In this document: positions 10,426 through 21,642 of the stretch, piece by piece
Numbering within the stretch: the first letter of the stretch is position 1
How the letters are laid out: each line of letters starts with the position of its first letter
Source: Phytophthora colocasiae
Lineage: Eukaryota > Oomycota > Peronosporomycetes > Peronosporales > Peronosporaceae
Direction of reading: 5' to 3'
Assembly: GCA_018806915.1 (NCBI GenBank)
Contig: JAGKQI010000105.1
Span: 3,658,001-3,722,000, forward strand
DNA: 64,000 nucleotides
The notes under the pieces: model-generated
Databases searched by the model: none
The model's input: only the letters and a program-made list of their open reading frames with translations
What the model was told of the DNA's origin: nothing
Position numbers and translations under genes: made by a program

Positions 10426-11997
10426 TGTGACCGTCTTCATGGAAGGTTTACGAGCTTGCGTGGCCAGGACGGAGGCATTCCGTCAGAGTCCTCGCAGTTT
10501 CGAGGGCGCTGTCAGCGTGGCATTGAATGCTGAACGCAACTTCAGCTATGCTGAAGATGAAGTAGCCGAGCTACGAGCTGCGGTGCAGCGTATGAGCACC
10601 CGCCGGTGCTACACGTGTGGTAGTCCCACACATCTGAGGCCCAACTGCCCTCTGCGCAAGGAGCGCGCCGGCCAGAATGGCCGCAACCCTGCCCAGGGAA
10701 ACTCCGGCTCCCAGTAGACGCGGGGCGGCCTACTGGGGAAGAACTGAGTTCTGCAGTGCGGGAGAAGTACTGGGGCTCAGCCCCGAAGAGCTCCGTGCTC
10801 TTGAACACGGGACGTGTGAGCAAGCAGGGCTTGCTGGTCGTCCAGGTGGACGTGAAAGGTTTTGAGAAGCCATGGATCGTGTTGATCGATTCAGGAGCGT
10901 CTGGCAACTACGTCAGACGCTCCACCGTTGAGGGTAGTCAGCAATATGCTGAGGCGCTTCGAGCGCGAAGAGGTGACACCGTCACTGTCCGTCTAGCGAC
11001 GGGCGTCCGTGTCACGGCAGCCAAGGTCCCCATGGACCTACGGCTGAAGTTCCTGGACTTCGACAGCGTGGAACGCTGCTTGGTCTTGGACCTAGATTCG
11101 AGGTACGACCTCATCCTTGGTATGGCGTGGCTGGAGCGCCACGAGCCATGGATTGACTGGAGGTCGAAGACCTTAGGTGCTACGCACTTCAATCCTAGTG
11201 GAGCTTTGGCGAGTCATGAACCCACCTCTGCTAGGAAGCAGAAGCTGTATTGGCGCAAGCATCGAGCCGAGTCGGTTATGATGCTGGAATTCGGTGTGTC
11301 CGAGTTAGTGGACAGCACCGAGTGCGAGGATCGCAGTCCTGTTGAGCGCGTAGCGCTGGTTGACAGTGAGTCAACGTGTGGGCAAAGCTCACGTAACCCC
11401 TGTGGGGCGGCACGTACGCCGGTCATGGACCTTCACTGGATGCCGATGACATCGGGCCTTCCCAGGCCGTGAACTGTGGGGCGACACGCCGTCGAGTGAT
11501 ACTGGTCGTGGACCAAGTCGATCGCTGAGTGTCTCTGACACTGGACCTGTTACGGTCATTGATTGTGCAGCGGCACGTACTGCGCTGAGCGACATCGGTC
11601 ATCGACCGAGTGGATCGCTGAGTGTCTCTGACACTGGGCCGGGTGAGTCCGAAACCTGTGCGACGGCACGTACTCCGTCGAGTAGACGTTCGTCGGCTAG
11701 ACGACGACGTCGTAAGGCCCTTTGGTCGAGACGCTCTGCGTCGAGTCATCCGTGACGTCGAGTGCCGACGTACAGGAGGGCTGTGAGCAGCTATACACTC
11801 TGGTTGATGGGGTGGACGGCAGTGCCGAAGGCAGCGTCCTGCTGGACGAGCTGCCGAGTGTTGACAAACTCCTTGAGCTAGAGGAGATGTCGTTCGCCGA
11901 CTTTGGCGATACTTTGAAGACTGGCGAGCTCGCCGAGGTGGTCATCGTTCGACCTGAAGAAGAGTTAAACTCATCGTCCGTCGTGGACGAGTCCGTC
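10426..11997 (+). pseudogene. E1 gag C-terminus and aspartic protease block
   Basis: 10426-10717 encodes the Gag tail with a CCHC zinc knuckle (CYTCGSPTHLRPNCP) and stop TAG. 10756-11472 encodes the protease with LIDSGASGNY, the DSG catalytic motif, and a downstream LILGMAWLERHEPWIDW segment. A frameshift follows near 11470, and the linker to RT continues to 11997, where it jumps to LTR sequence. In E2 and E3 this block precedes RT directly. Confidence 0.8.
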
Positions 11998-12746
11998 TCA
12001 CTGGGTTCTTGTATAGAACTGAAGGCCAGCGCTTAGCAAGCGAGACTCTACGAGTCAACTAAACTTCCTCTGTGTGGTGCACGGCTACGCAGCCCCGCTG
12101 CATCTGGTAGCACTTGTAGTCAATCCAACTCCTGAGTCGAAGACTGTTTCTCTGTGAAAATGGAGGAAGAAGCATACGCTCACTTAACTGCGAGTCAGCA
12201 GGACACGCTTAACAACCTTGCATCCTTGCTAAGGTATGGCGCACCTGGCGTCCCAAGGGCCGGAGGCCGTCAATGCACGCCTCGAGGCGTTTGCCTCGTA
12301 CGAGAATGCTCTCGCTGAGCACATTCAGCGGAACGTAAAAGGGAGTACCCCTGCTCCGAGAGCCAAGCCCGTCACGCTCAGCGTGAAGACCTTCCATGGG
12401 AAGGAAGGGGAGAACCTCCTGTTGTGGGCCAGAGAGGTCGGAATGGCCATGGGGGCCGCTATGCTCTAGTTGGAGGGGCAATGCGTGGCGTTCGCTATCT
12501 CTAAGCTCGAAGGACGAGCACGAGAATGGGCATTGACATCTGGGACGTCGGTGGAAGCGGCCTTCCCCACATGGGGCGAGCTAAAGACCAAGCTCACGCA
12601 GTGTTCGCTCCACCTAACCAGACTTATCGCGTGCGGTCACGCTTCCTTGCATGCCGACAGGGCAAGAAGTATTTGGTGGACTATGTCCAAGAGCTGCGCA
12701 CGCTCATCGCCGGCATGGCTGCCGATCCTCTACCTGAGATGGTCGC
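11998..12746 (+). pseudogene. E1 displaced LTR end and gag N-terminus
   Basis: 11998-12102 is the last ~105 bp of the LTR, ending CCGCTGCA. The TCTGGTAGCAC primer-binding-like sequence and the gag ATG at 12160 follow. The gag frame breaks after about 25 codons (deletion near 12230 relative to E2). It also has a TAG replacing CAG near 12468, so it is not functional. A 65-bp inverted RT piece (12747-12811) follows. Confidence 0.75.
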
Positions 12747-12811
12747 CTCGCTGTATTTATGCAAGTAGTTAGCCAAGCCCAGCCACTTACGCAAGTCCTT
12801 CTGGTTCAAGG

Positions 12812-13790
12812 AACTACGCTGAGTTGGCTCGGCCACTGTCGGATCTCCTTAAGAAGGACGACGAATGGGTGTGGCGTTCTGAGCACGACAGTGCGTTCAC
12901 TCGTATCAAGGATAGCCTGCTTCAGGCACCGATACTGGCGTTGCCAGACCCCGGTCATCCATTTGTTGTCGTCTGTCGATCTTTCGTCAGATCGAGAAGA
13001 TCCTTGGTGACGGTGTCTCCATCCCCACTGAGCGCATGTGCATGAGCCACACGCCCATGCGCGAACTGGCGGACAAGCACGCAGATGAGCTGGTGTTGGC
13101 TGTTGACGCCTTGGACTTTGCCATCGGCAATGCGTTGCTACAGGTGGATGCCGAAGGCCGCGAACGCGTCATTGCGTTTGAGTCTCGACAGCTCAAGGCT
13201 GCTGAGAAGAACTATCCAGTTCATGACAAGGAGCTACTTGCGATGAAGTATGCTCTCGTCAAATTCAGGGTTCACCTGCTGGGCTCCAAGCCGTTTGTGA
13301 TCTACACGGATCATGCGCCGCTACGCACAGCGACTCAGTCGCCTCACCTCTCGCAGAGGATGGCCCGATGGCTCTCCTTCTTTGCGGAGTACAACGTCGA
13401 GGTGAAGTACAAGCCTGGCAGGCAGAACGTCCTCGCGGACGCTTGTCGCGTCGCCCGGACTATGAGTTATCTCATGTCACCTCGGTGACGTCGTCCGTGA
13501 CGGACATGGTTCGAACCGCGTATGCTCAGGACGTCTCTTGTGTCGCGCTGCTTCAAGCTCTAGGGAGCGATGAGTTCAAGGGCTCAAAGATGACTCTGTC
13601 ACGATGCCTAAAAGCGAGCCTCCAGCGCTATAGCCTGGAAGGCGGTCTGCTGTACTACAGCACGGGTCAGGATGACCCTCCACGTGTGGCGGTTCCTCAC
13701 GATGAGCACCTGAAGTATCGTATCCTCTATGAGGCTCACGACACGCCCACAAGCGGCTACCTCGGTCGCGAAAAGACCTATGCTCGGTGA
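12812..13790 (+). pseudogene. E1 RT connection and RNase H region
   Basis: Reading resumes in the RT thumb/connection (ELARPLSDLLKKD) and proceeds through RNase H (DFAIGNALLQ, AFESRQLKAAEKNYPVHDKELLA, VIYTDHAPLRT) to the integrase zinc-binding region. It is interrupted by a 127-bp insertion at 12977-13103 and by single-base deletions near 13443 and 13783, which shift frame. All these features except the two single-base deletions are shared with E2. Confidence 0.75.
12977..13103 (+). other. 127-bp foreign insertion in RNase H (E1)
   Basis: E3 reads straight through at this point (VVCDASDFAIG); E1 and E2 carry about 127 extra bases. The insert is open in one frame, including EKILGDGVSIPTERMCMSH and LADKHADELVLAVD, and reads like a piece of an unrelated protein. 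I do not recognise its origin. Confidence 0.7.
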
Positions 13791-13933
13791 GCTCCATGTA
13801 CTGGTGGCCGAAGCAGTGCAAGTGGGTCAGCACCTACGTGCACATGTGCGAGACGTGTCAACGGGTTAAACCCTCGCCGCATGCGGCGGCGCCACTGGCG
13901 AGCTTGCCTGTACCCTCTGGGTGTTGGTAGTCC

Positions 13934-15311
13934 ATGAGGATGGCCTTTGTGTTTGGCCCGCTGAAGGACTCGGCGGGCAACACGGACGTGGTGGTCTTTG
14001 TTGACCGTCTGAGCAAGATGGCTCACCTGGCGGCTGTGCCGGACACCGTCGATGGCGCTGGGACAGCGACGATATTTATCGATCGGGTCTTCCGCCAGCA
14101 TGGGCTGCCAGAGACCATTGTCTTGGATCGAGACCCCCGTTTCACGGGTCACTTCTGGACGTCCGTCTTTAAAATGCTTGGCCCTCGACTGGACATGTCC
14201 ACGGCGGATCATCCGCAGACCGACGGTCAGACCGAGCGCGTAAATCGCGTCCTGGAGTACATCCTCCGCAGCGTATGCGCTGAAACGCCGAAGCGTTGGA
14301 GCGCTATGCTCCCTCTCGTTGAGTTCTTAATGAACAATGCGGTGCATGCCTCGACAGGCTTCACCCCGTTCTACGTGAACGGCTTTGCGCATCCGCGCGT
14401 CCCGCTCACTCCGCCACGCGGTGGCCTAGGGCTTGGTGGGGGAGAGGCTGTGCCGTCGCTCGACTCCGAGCTTGCTGATATCAGCCCTTCTGCTGTGCGT
14501 AAACAAGTCGATGACTTCCTCTCGACGAGATTTAGCGTATTACGCCGTGTGCGTGACGCGATGGCTGGAAGCCAAGACGTTCAAAAAGAACAAGCTGATG
14601 CAAAAGGCAGAGACAATGTGCGGGAATTTGTGGTCGGTGACCAAGTTTCATTAAATGCTAAGAGCCTACATACACATGCAGTGTCGGCCGTCTTTACGAC
14701 GAAGTTGCGCCCGCGCTTTATCGGACCGTTCACGGTCGTGGTCAAGAAGGGCCTGGCATACACGGTGGACTTGCCGAAGCGGATGCGAACACATCCCGTG
14801 TTCTACGTCGGCTTACTCAAGCCATATCGGGACCACGCGGGGGTGAGCGCGCGGCCTGCATCATCTGCAGCAGCATCGCCACCTGACCCCGCAGCTCCGC
14901 GAGCTGAAGCTCTTGCTGATGCTGTCGAGCGGTCAGGGACCAAGGCTCCTCGAGCCACGCCACTAGGCTCTCGACCTCCTCCAAGTCGGGCATGCGAATG
15001 CCACACGCGCTCCATGGTCTCTTGTAGAAACTAAGTCTGACTCTGGAGAATTTTGATAGAGTGATCGAGCTGATACCAAGCGCGCAGTGCCAAATAATGG
15101 TCGTCACACTCATCGAGTATCGCGTACCGCAGCGAATCGGCCTCCTCCGCCGTTGCTCGATGAGCAGGGGACTCCCCACTACCACGTGGAGCGCCTGATG
15201 GCGCGTCGTCGCCACCGTGGTCAAAACCAGTATCTGGTAAAGTGGCGTGGGTATCCTCACACCCAAAAAATCGTGGGTGTTCCAGGGGCCCCTGAGGCAG
15301 GACTGTCCTGA
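13934..15311 (+). pseudogene. E1 integrase core and chromodomain
   Basis: The frame 13934-15034 contains the DDE integrase core: VDRLSKMAH (first Asp), LDRDPRFTGHFW (second Asp) and HPQTDGQTERVNR (catalytic Glu). A C-terminal region follows (LRPRFIGPFTVV, HPVFYVGLLKPY). After a stop, 15087-15311 holds a chromodomain (QNQYLVKWRGYPHTQ) that breaks by frameshift just after YPHTQ. A TAG separates the HHCC zinc-binding region from the core (GCW-stop-SM), as in E2 and E3. Confidence 0.8.
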
Positions 15312-16524
15312 CGTCGTGGACGCTTTTGATCGCGGAGATCGGAGGCGCCCGAAGGGCTCGAGGTCGACCACTCGGTCGACACCCGCTTCTCACCACTAGT
15401 GTGAGAAGCTGACGGACTAGCCGCTGAGCTCAGGCTCTGGTGCTGGCACAGCCAGTGAGTCTCCTCCGGAGACTGGAAGAGCGTTGGTGGCCTGAGAGGC
15501 AGGTGCCACTGCCGTCGTGTGACGAGGAAAGCGGCCGGGTCGCACGCGTAGCTTCGCGTACTGGAAGAGCAGACCTCGAGCGAGGCGGACGTCCACCTCG
15601 GAGCAGCTCTCCATGAGCCGATCGAACGACGCGAGCTTCCGCGAAGCTTCGGTCCAGGTGGCCACATGGACCATGTAGTCCATGGTAGTCTCTCCGGTCT
15701 GGAGAAGGAGTGGGTAGGTCCTCATCTGAGGCACAGACTCCCGTCGGCGTTGCTTATCCAAGCGTTGCCGATACTCGGCGAGTGTGCATACCTGCGGGGT
15801 CAGGGAACGCTCATGGAGCCCTAGTCGTTGCTGGGTCTCAGCCACTGTGCGTAACCGTGCCGATTTGGCTGTTCCATTAGCTGCTTCACCTGATCGGCAG
15901 GATCCCGAGGCTCGAAGCCGTAGTCGCGCCGCGACGAGGTCCCTAAGATGTTCCGAGGAACCGGGCGACGCGACTCTGGAGCGCTGCTCAATAAAGCCTC
16001 TTGCGCCGCGAGGGTCCCTCAAGGAACGGATTAGGCTGTCGCAGCTGTCGGGGAAGCCCATAACGACGCGGATCGCGTGGGGAGCCTAGCTTCAACGTCT
16101 TGGACAGCTGGAGACTCTCGCGAGGAGACTCACGGGCATCGTCCATTACGGACTCTTCAAAGTCCACTTCAACCTCCCCATCCTCGGAAGGAGAGCGACG
16201 TGAGTCGCGCGTCCGCGACGCTGTCTGGCGCTCGTTGACAGCCGAGTTGCCGTCGTTGCTTGCAGCCGGGCTGCCCATGAGCTGTGCTCCGTGTCGAAGG
16301 CGATACGCCGCGAAGTACCCCTCAATCGAGAGCGTGGGAGGAGCCGAGGGCTCGCGCGAGGAAGCGTTAGGACGCTGGTGCGGGGACGCCAGGACACGGG
16401 ACACCCGTGGAACTGTAGCCTCGCACGGGTGAATCGGAGAATGTGCTCGTTGAGCAAGCACACACGCGCACTCTCGTGGAGAGATCCTGATTAGCGGAAA
16501 GTTGCCGATGACAGGCCTTGACAA
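15031..16524 (-). pseudogene. Antisense ORF of Gypsy E1, broken
   Basis: Counterpart of the long minus-strand frame in E3, here in three pieces (16524-15988, 16061-15417, 15396-15031). It keeps the segment CTLAEYRQRLDKQRRRESV and the block ending RLARGLLFQYAKLRVRPGRF almost unchanged. In a 64-codon comparison with E3 (VAETQQR to HVATW), 10 of 14 differing codons are synonymous in this minus frame. Frameshifts near 16000 and 15410 break it. Function is unknown. Confidence 0.6.
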
Positions 16525-16579
16525 GGCAGTTGTCCCGGCAGTTGTGAATACTTCGTATCCACGGTTTGGTGGGGGAGGG

Positions 16580-17891
16580 TGTAACGGTGTTACACGGCGC
16601 TGCGTGCCTTGGCTACATTTAGTGTGGTAGACACCGGCAAGGACACACTTCTCCGATCTGTGTGTGACACATCGTATATCTCAAACGTCACATGTACCCA
16701 TGTGAGGGCAGTCAGCTCAGAGCCACACATTGCATTTTTGATTAGGATTTAGTATACTAGATACTGGATCCGTTACATTTAGGATTAGGGCAAAAAAGTC
16801 AATACAATTCAGTTTGCATTTTACATGATTACCGATCATTACTGACGCCTGCTTATAACTGACATTGCCGCTAGCCCAATCAAATCACAGAACTGCATTC
16901 CTTCATTCATTACTGACAGCATTTTCGCTTTGCGTGCTTGTCTTCAGAATTAAATTGGCGCCATGCCTCGCAAGCGCCAAGCATTCTCGGCAGGTGAGAA
17001 GCTGAAAATGCTATCCGCCCGGGTGGAATGTGGTGATATAAATGTTGTTATTGCCACATTCTTCCCAGGGCTGGATTCCTTTGCCCACGAGCAGCGACGC
17101 AAGCTTCTCTACCAGTGGCGCAAACGACTTGGCCACATCGAGGCCGCATGCAAATCCGTCAAATGCCGCCGCAAGAAGAAGGGATGACTTCTCCAGCCAC
17201 TGGACCGAAGAAGTCATCGCATACGCTGCATCAATCAACGTGGTGCTGATGAAGGTGCCTCCGAGTGCAACCGCAGTTTCGCAACCGGCAGATGTGGCTT
17301 GAATAAGCCGCTCAAGGACAAAATGCGTGGCTACTGGGTTGAAGATCTACGTACGCAGCTCAGGAATCGAGTGCCTGGCGAGCCCTTCAAGATGACCGCC
17401 CCCGATCGAACCACCGTGGCAAGGTGGATCGACACGGCGTGGAACGAGCTCAGCGCAAACACAATCACTGCTGGCTATTCAAAGGCTGGACTCGACGTGA
17501 CCGAGGTCGATCTAGTCGCCAGTGATTTGGTGGACGAGCTGGCGCGCCTAAATCTTATTGTTCGCTCTGTAGGACAGGTAGTTGACGATAGAGACTTCGA
17601 GAGTTGTGAGAACTGCGATAGTATTCTTAATGAAGCTTGAGCAATTACGTTGGGAAACATTGCATTTGTTACGTCTTTTTATGCATTCTTACAGATCAAC
17701 ATCGCTGTCAGCAATGAACAGAGGAAGTCGGTAGTGTCAGTCCTTTATTAAAGGGACACTGATTCTGTGAGTCCCATATTTAGTGGATCACTGGGTTCTT
17801 ATATAGAACTGAAGGCCAGCGCCTAGCAAGCAAGACTCTACGAGTCAACTAAACTTCCTCGTGTGGTGCATGGCTACGCAGCCCCGCTGCA
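16580..17891 (+). repeat. E1 3' LTR with nested pogo remnant
   Basis: It is preceded by a polypurine tract (GGTGGGGGAGGG), starts TGTAACGGTGTTACACGG and ends CCGCTGCA. The LTR proper is about 412 bp; the rest is the 900-bp insertion at 16832-17731. Confidence 0.85.
16832..17731 (+). mobile_element. Internally deleted pogo-type (Tc1/mariner) element in E1 LTR
   Basis: It is flanked by TA (16830-16831 and 17732-17733), and the uninterrupted LTR of E3 gives the empty site. The terminal inverted repeats begin CCGACTTCC; the left one has a 10-bp deletion here but is intact in the E2 counterpart. The coding remnant has an N-terminal DNA-binding part (16963-17187, MPRKRQAFSAGEKLKMLSA) and a C-terminal part with VSQPADVA and NKPLKDKMRGYWVE, typical of the last catalytic Asp region of pogo DDE transposases. 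The central part with the first two catalytic Asp residues is missing, and one base is lost at the VA/NK junction. It cannot be autonomous. Confidence 0.8.
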
Positions 17892-17951
17892 TGGGACGCA
17901 TCCACGTACTCTGACGGATCGAGCATCGGCTTCATGCTGTTCGTCTCTCTG
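17892..17951 (-). pseudogene. E(z)-like: 60-bp E(z) exon-3 sliver next to E1
   Basis: Immediately after the E1 LTR end, 60 bases match the minus-strand E(z) exon 3 (same bases as about 9157-9216 in copy C, around SEYVDASHVP). It is not a target duplication. It marks a chimeric junction shared with 54098-54157. Confidence 0.8.
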
Positions 17952-19740
17952 ACATGCTGCTAATTACGATTCTCGAGTGGAACATGGACGTTACTCTGTG
18001 ATGTGATTGAATATACACTGGATTGTGGGAGAAAGGGGATATGGGACGAGGTTATGTCCCGTGCGACAATATGATGGATCTGTGGAAGAAAAATGAATTT
18101 ATTTTAACCTTCACCTGTACTGCAAAGGGGCCCAAGAGATCAGAAGTGTTCCTCGGAAAAGTGCACAAACTCCGAGAGACAACAACACTCAGTCTGATCA
18201 CCGGACTTTCCCCGATGATGAGTACTAAAGGTTGGCAGAAAGTCTCTCAGAAGAACGTATCTCAGAGAGACCTCATCCCGTTGCCGTCCTGTGTGACGAT
18301 GATTGTTCAAGGATCGTACTTATACCCACAAGATACCAAGTATCGCGCACCAGACGTAGCGCACCCCCCCCGCATATCCCAATTGGACGTCGTGTGTTGC
18401 AGCGTACGTGTTCCGCACCCCGAAAACACCCATGGATTTCTGGTATCATACATGAAAACCTAATATCACATCATGGAAGTCTGACGAACATGAGTCCGAC
18501 GTACATGAGTCTGATAAACATGACTCTGGTAAACAAGTCTGATGTGCCCGGCTTATACACAAGCAAAATTCCAGACATTACCAGACTCCGATGTACAGAC
18601 TCCGATGTACAAGACTCTGATGATCAGGCCCCAGTGTCACGACTCTGGTATTACGACTCTGATGTATAGGATACCAGACTCTGACACTCTGAAGTCCACC
18701 CCATACTGAAACCAAGTGTATTTAACACGACCTCACGCAATCAAGTGACACGCAACCTGTTCATCCCTGTAATGATGTCATAAGTGTCGACTCGACAAGA
18801 TCTGCAGCATCGACTACCATAGTGAATCCATGTGAAGGATTCCTAAGTTATACTGAGACCAAGTGTACCTGCGAATATGGAAGACAGAAGACAGAAGAGA
18901 GAAGAGAGAGAGAGAGGGAGAGAGAGAAGATAGATAACCAGAGTTCAATTTACCTTGTTAGGACAAGTGCTATCTGCCTGTTGCTTCTCGTAAGTACTAG
19001 GCCGCAGCCAGACTACGTGCTGTGTGATCTCTCACCGATCAAACCCCTTTAGGTGGAGATCAGCGTAACGTAGAGGACCCACCTATTCAATTTCCTAGTT
19101 GGGTCGTTTGTCTTGTCTCTAGCGGTAGTCCATTTCATATTGTACGTTTGGACAGGTTCTGGGAGCTAGACAGTCGCTCTCAGGACGCTCGGTAGACTGT
19201 TGTATATAAACAATAGTACATTGGTTTATTTCCCTCTATATATTAGAGGGTGGTGCGTGAAAGTTACGGGACTACCAGACAGACCAGGTGTCTGGTGAAC
19301 ATTTCCCTAGTTGACCTGGAGTACTAGCCCACTGCTCAAGGGCCAGGTAAGAATAAGAGCAGCTACATATTTGTATATCAGAACTCTATATTGCGGTTAT
19401 CTCGGAAGTCTAGTAACAGGACTTCACATAGTATTAATTTCTCTTTTGACTTCAGAAAAAAATATCCCACGTACACTTGTGTTCACCAGAGAACGTTTGA
19501 CTCCAAAACGCTCCTGTGAGGATCAGAAAGACATCCGACGGTCTACGCAAGGAATCCTCACTCTCATCAACACTCTCACGACCAGCGAGGGTCTCATTAC
19601 CAAGACAACGAACCTACGAGGACAGCCCAAGGTAACACACACCCGCCTTGCTGTGTGACTCTGATATCACTGTCGGTAGCCACACTTCCAGGTTCACTGT
19701 ACGCCCCTGCGCCGCGGTAAAACTTGCACCGACTTCGCGA
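17952..19740. repeat. Uncharacterised duplicated block between E1 and E(z) fragment D
   Basis: Repeated at 54158-57110 (there with a Harbinger insertion). 18476-18690 holds a degenerate repeat built on GACTC/GAGTC-TGATG units. A short GA-rich run lies at 18895-18930. A TATA-like TGTATATAAACA lies at about 19203, followed by sequence that resembles an LTR end and leader, so a decayed LTR retroelement is possible. Frames of up to 219 codons exist in the duplicate, but none shows a recognisable domain, and they are broken here. Confidence 0.45.
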
Positions 19741-20590
19741 CAACTCTGCCTAGATAAACCACCTCCTCATCTGACGAGGAACCACACATCGTAACATCAC
19801 ACGCATCTTCGACAGAATCATCACCACAAGCAGCACGCGGCACCACTCCGACTCGAGGGTACGCGGGATCCACGCGTCTGGCAGGGAGCGGATGGTCGCC
19901 GCCGTGCTCGTGGCAATTGTACGTGTAGCACATCCGACAGAACGAGCCGCAGTACACGTCCACCAACTCGTTGTACGAGTCCGTCGCTCGCAAACCCATC
20001 GCCGCTATGCCCGCCGACGCGCTGTCCACGAGACCGTCCACGATGCTCGACTCGAGGCTGCAGATCGGTGGCTGTAAGCGCCAACTCAAGGATCTTGCGC
20101 GGGAGACTTTCGACAGTGACGACTGCTCCATCAAGTTCACGAGAGCCGCGACATCAGCATCTCCCCTATGTACTCCGTCGTGACCAAGCTTCTCCACGTG
20201 ATCCAATCTCGCCTTTGCTCGCTGCCTCGCGTCGTGCAGCTTCTTCAATTCGCTGTATGCTGTGTACGCCTGAGAAAAATCGAGCTCGCTCTTCAGCGCG
20301 TGAAATACCTGCTCCGAGTCTCCGAGACGACCAATCACCAGACGAAGCACATACTCCACCACCTCCTCATCAGCCTCATTGCCGATTCGTAGGCCGTTCT
20401 TCTTCGACAACTCTCCAACATTACCACCTCCACTTGGCCTCGTGGTGGCTGTGTACCGTAGGATCGGGTCGCCATCAACACGATAGTTCAAGCGCAGCCC
20501 AACACTCGTCGTGTACTTCCGCAGTGGACGAACCAATACACTGCGGTTAATCTGGACCAGCGACGATAGTGTCTTACATCCGACAGAACG
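19741..20590 (-). pseudogene. E(z)-like: E(z)-like copy D, exon-3 fragment
   Basis: A minus-strand copy of the first half of exon 3, from [12 protein letters not shown] to SSDEEVVYLGR, in one open frame. It runs straight through the point where copy A has its MITE, so it preserves the empty site. It stops before the CXC domain. The upstream end joins sequence sharing a 19-bp match with another part of the same exon, and the downstream end reads into unrelated sequence (VVAKSVQVLP). The sequence is neither spliced nor complete, so this is a duplicated fragment and not a gene. Confidence 0.85.
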
Positions 20591-20624
20591 AGCCGTGGTA
20601 TATGATCCACGAATAGTAATCGCC

Positions 20625-21475
<851 letters not shown>

Positions 21476-21506
21476 CTAGCGCTCTGGGCGCCCGCTACGC
21501 GGGCGC
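21476..21506 (-). other. Helitron 3' terminus: hairpin and CTAG
   Basis: A perfect 8-bp stem GCGCCCGC / GCGGGCGC with a 3-base loop (21488-21506) is followed by an 8-base spacer and CTAG, the canonical Helitron 3' end and replication terminator. The same structure is at 58804-58834. Confidence 0.9.
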
Positions 21507-21642
21507 GTGGGCATGATTGCTCCCAGTAGTTTGGTGTAAGGTTCAAAAAGGCCACTGAAGTTGAAAATATTACATGGTTCAAGGATTTTATACATGAGAA
21601 CCGCAAAGAGATTTTATTCAAAAGAAATATGAAATTATGCAC

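Larger units (their letters stand above)
9334..17891 (+). mobile_element. Ty3/Gypsy chromovirus E1, rearranged
   Basis: Same family as E2 and E3. The 5' LTR lacks its start: homology begins at about 9334, fused to E(z) copy C. Relative to E2, the internal order is scrambled: RT segment inverted (9579-10425), then gag end to pol start (10426-11997), then LTR end plus gag start (11998-12746), then a short inverted RT piece (12747-12811), then normal order from RNase H to the 3' LTR. The 3' LTR (16580-17891) is interrupted by a pogo remnant. No target duplication is present: the right flank is a 60-bp E(z) sliver. It is not coding-competent. Confidence 0.85.

Noticed and set aside
18476..18690. 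CRISPR-like array
   Set aside because: The repeats are short, degenerate and irregularly spaced, and the context is eukaryotic.
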